Shown in pieces: positions 5,438-6,119 of a stretch of 6,119 bases of DNA. Below the pieces are notes generated by a model that was not told the origin of the DNA, ran no database searches, and worked only from the letters and a program-made list of their open reading frames with translations. The DNA is from an uncultured Elusimicrobiales bacterium (GTDB taxonomy: Bacteria > Elusimicrobiota > Elusimicrobia > Elusimicrobiales > Elusimicrobiaceae). Location of the stretch: positions 1 through 6,119 of the forward strand of contig CALUQA010000065.1 of assembly GCA_944322775.1 (NCBI GenBank), in the 5' to 3' direction. The translations under genes were made by a program, and so were the position numbers. Positions within the stretch are counted from its first letter, which is position 1; each line of letters begins with the position of its first letter.

Positions 5438-6025
5438 ATGTTTCCCATTACCAAATCTTCCGCAGAGGGCAAATATGTCAAAGTGATGCGTTTGCTGCTT
5501 GCGGCTTGTTTTTTAACAGTACCTCTTTTGTTTTTTACCGGTTTGACCAGCAACCCTTTTACCGTGCAAAGCGTGCTGCTTTATGTGTTGCTGGCGGCGA
5601 TGTATGGTGCTTCGGCCGTCCGTTTTTTGCGGGCGGGGCATATCAATTTCACGCGCACGTTTTTTGATTTGGCTTTTTTGATTTATATTTTTGCTTGCGT
5701 GGTCAGCTGGCTTTCGGCCGTGTCGGCCGCGCCGCAGTATATGCGGCAAACGATGTTCTTTAATATGTTGGATTTTGGCACCCTGCTTTTGGTGGTGGCG
5801 CTGGGGGCGTATGTCATCAGCAAAAACGTGGTGTTCAGCGGAGTGATTGAAAGCAAAACCAATTATATTTTGCTGTTCATTGCCTGGGGCGGGCTGTGGC
5901 TGCTTTTGCCGCTTTTAAAAACCTCTTTGCCGGGGGACGGATTTTTTGCCTGCGTGTTTGACGTGTACGGCATTATTTTGTGGGCGTCGGCCTGTGGCTG
6001 GGCATGCGGGTGCTGCGCAAACTGA
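5438..6025 (+). CDS. O-antigen ligase/polymerase-like membrane protein, N-terminal part, frame broken near 5980
   Basis: The start ATG 5438 has GGAG six bases upstream. The product is strongly hydrophobic with membrane segments at about 16-36, 45-64, 76-96, 111-128, 142-160 and from 169 on. Proteins of the O-antigen ligase (WaaL/Wzy, O-Ag_ligase) type look like this and join or polymerise surface glycan at the outer face of the inner membrane, with the signature domain in the C-terminal half, not visible here. TGLTSNPFTVQSVLLY (34-49) and the arginine-rich cytosolic turn (62-73) fit this class, but the assignment rests on topology and general resemblance. After GIIL (178-181) the frame becomes WASACGWACGCCAN and stops at 6025, whereas the -1 frame continues as a plausible membrane protein to the window end. 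The gene is therefore frameshifted, by mutation or by sequencing error. Confidence 0.65.
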   Translation: MFPITKSSAEGKYVKVMRLLLAACFLTVPLLFFTGLTSNPFTVQSVLLYVLLAAMYGASAVRFLRAGHINFTRTFFDLAFLIYIFACVVSWLSAVSAAPQYMRQTMFFNMLDFGTLLLVVALGAYVISKNVVFSGVIESKTNYILLFIAWGGLWLLLPLLKTSLPGDGFFACVFDVYGIILWASACGWACGCCAN

Positions 6026-6119
6026 CGCAGGAAAATGTGCTGGTGCTTAGTTTTGTGGCGTGCGCGCTGGCCTGCATGTACGGAGTGTTTCAAAGTTTCG
6101 GGCTGGATATTTTATGGCC
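5962..6119 (+). pseudogene. Out-of-frame continuation of the O-antigen ligase-like gene, partial at window end
   Basis: The frame in phase with ATG 6004 is open from 5962 (after TGA 5959-5961) to the end of the window. From about 5981 it reads VGVGLWLGMRVLRKLTQENV, then a further membrane helix ending in YGVFQSFGLDILW. The first part continues membrane helix 6 of the upstream frame, and the Y-G-x-F-Q-x-x-G-x-D ending is typical of O-antigen ligase-like proteins. No ribosome binding site precedes 6004, so it is not a separate gene. One extra T or G near 5976-5985 would join both parts. Confidence 0.7.

Noticed and set aside
5970..5990. Programmed -1 ribosomal frameshift in the ligase-like gene
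   Set aside because: No X-XXY-YYZ heptamer in the zero frame and no clear downstream stimulatory stem; a mutation or sequencing error is simpler.

Overview
The window is a chromosomal stretch of a bacterium of roughly balanced base composition. It encodes a secreted protein with a signal peptide and a polytopic membrane protein of the O-antigen ligase/polymerase type, which suggests a didermic (Gram-negative type) cell. Neither tRNA gene encodes its CCA end. Overall gene style (signal peptides, AT-rich TATAAT boxes, compact intergenic regions, ligase-like gene starting near a TGLTSNPF motif) is compatible with a gut Elusimicrobiota-type genome, but that placement is an impression, not a demonstration. 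I see no insertion sequence, CRISPR array or phage gene.

Layout. (1) 1-417, minus: N-terminal part of an AlbA_2/Schlafen-type (AAA_4) putative DNA-binding protein running off the left edge. (2) 418-513: short AT-rich divergent promoter region and a leader hairpin. (3) 514-1257, plus: a soluble protein made of an MgtE N-terminal domain and two CBS motifs, with no magnesium-channel membrane part, followed by a strong terminator. (4) 1258-1653: convergent intergenic region. The right-hand part carries the 3' untranslated region of the trigger factor gene, which is unusually structured (hairpins plus a possible pseudoknot) and ends in a minus-strand terminator. (5) 1654-3160, minus: promoter, tRNA-Lys(CUU), tRNA-Leu(UAG) and trigger factor (tig) in what looks like one transcription unit. 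(6) 3272-5351, plus: promoter, a secreted DUF885 protein and terminator. The DUF885 protein has lost the zinc-binding residues of its family. (7) 5380-6119, plus: promoter and the beginning of an O-antigen ligase-like membrane protein whose reading frame is broken near 5976-5985.

The genes do not form one pathway. The best functional link is tRNA-Lys/tRNA-Leu/tig, which couples translation components in one transcript. The most notable points are the apparent pseudo-peptidase, the degenerate FKBP region of trigger factor, the structured 3' region of tig, the channel-less MgtE_N-CBS protein and the frameshift in the ligase-like gene. The window is otherwise ordinary, and I do not see a clear new multi-gene system in it.
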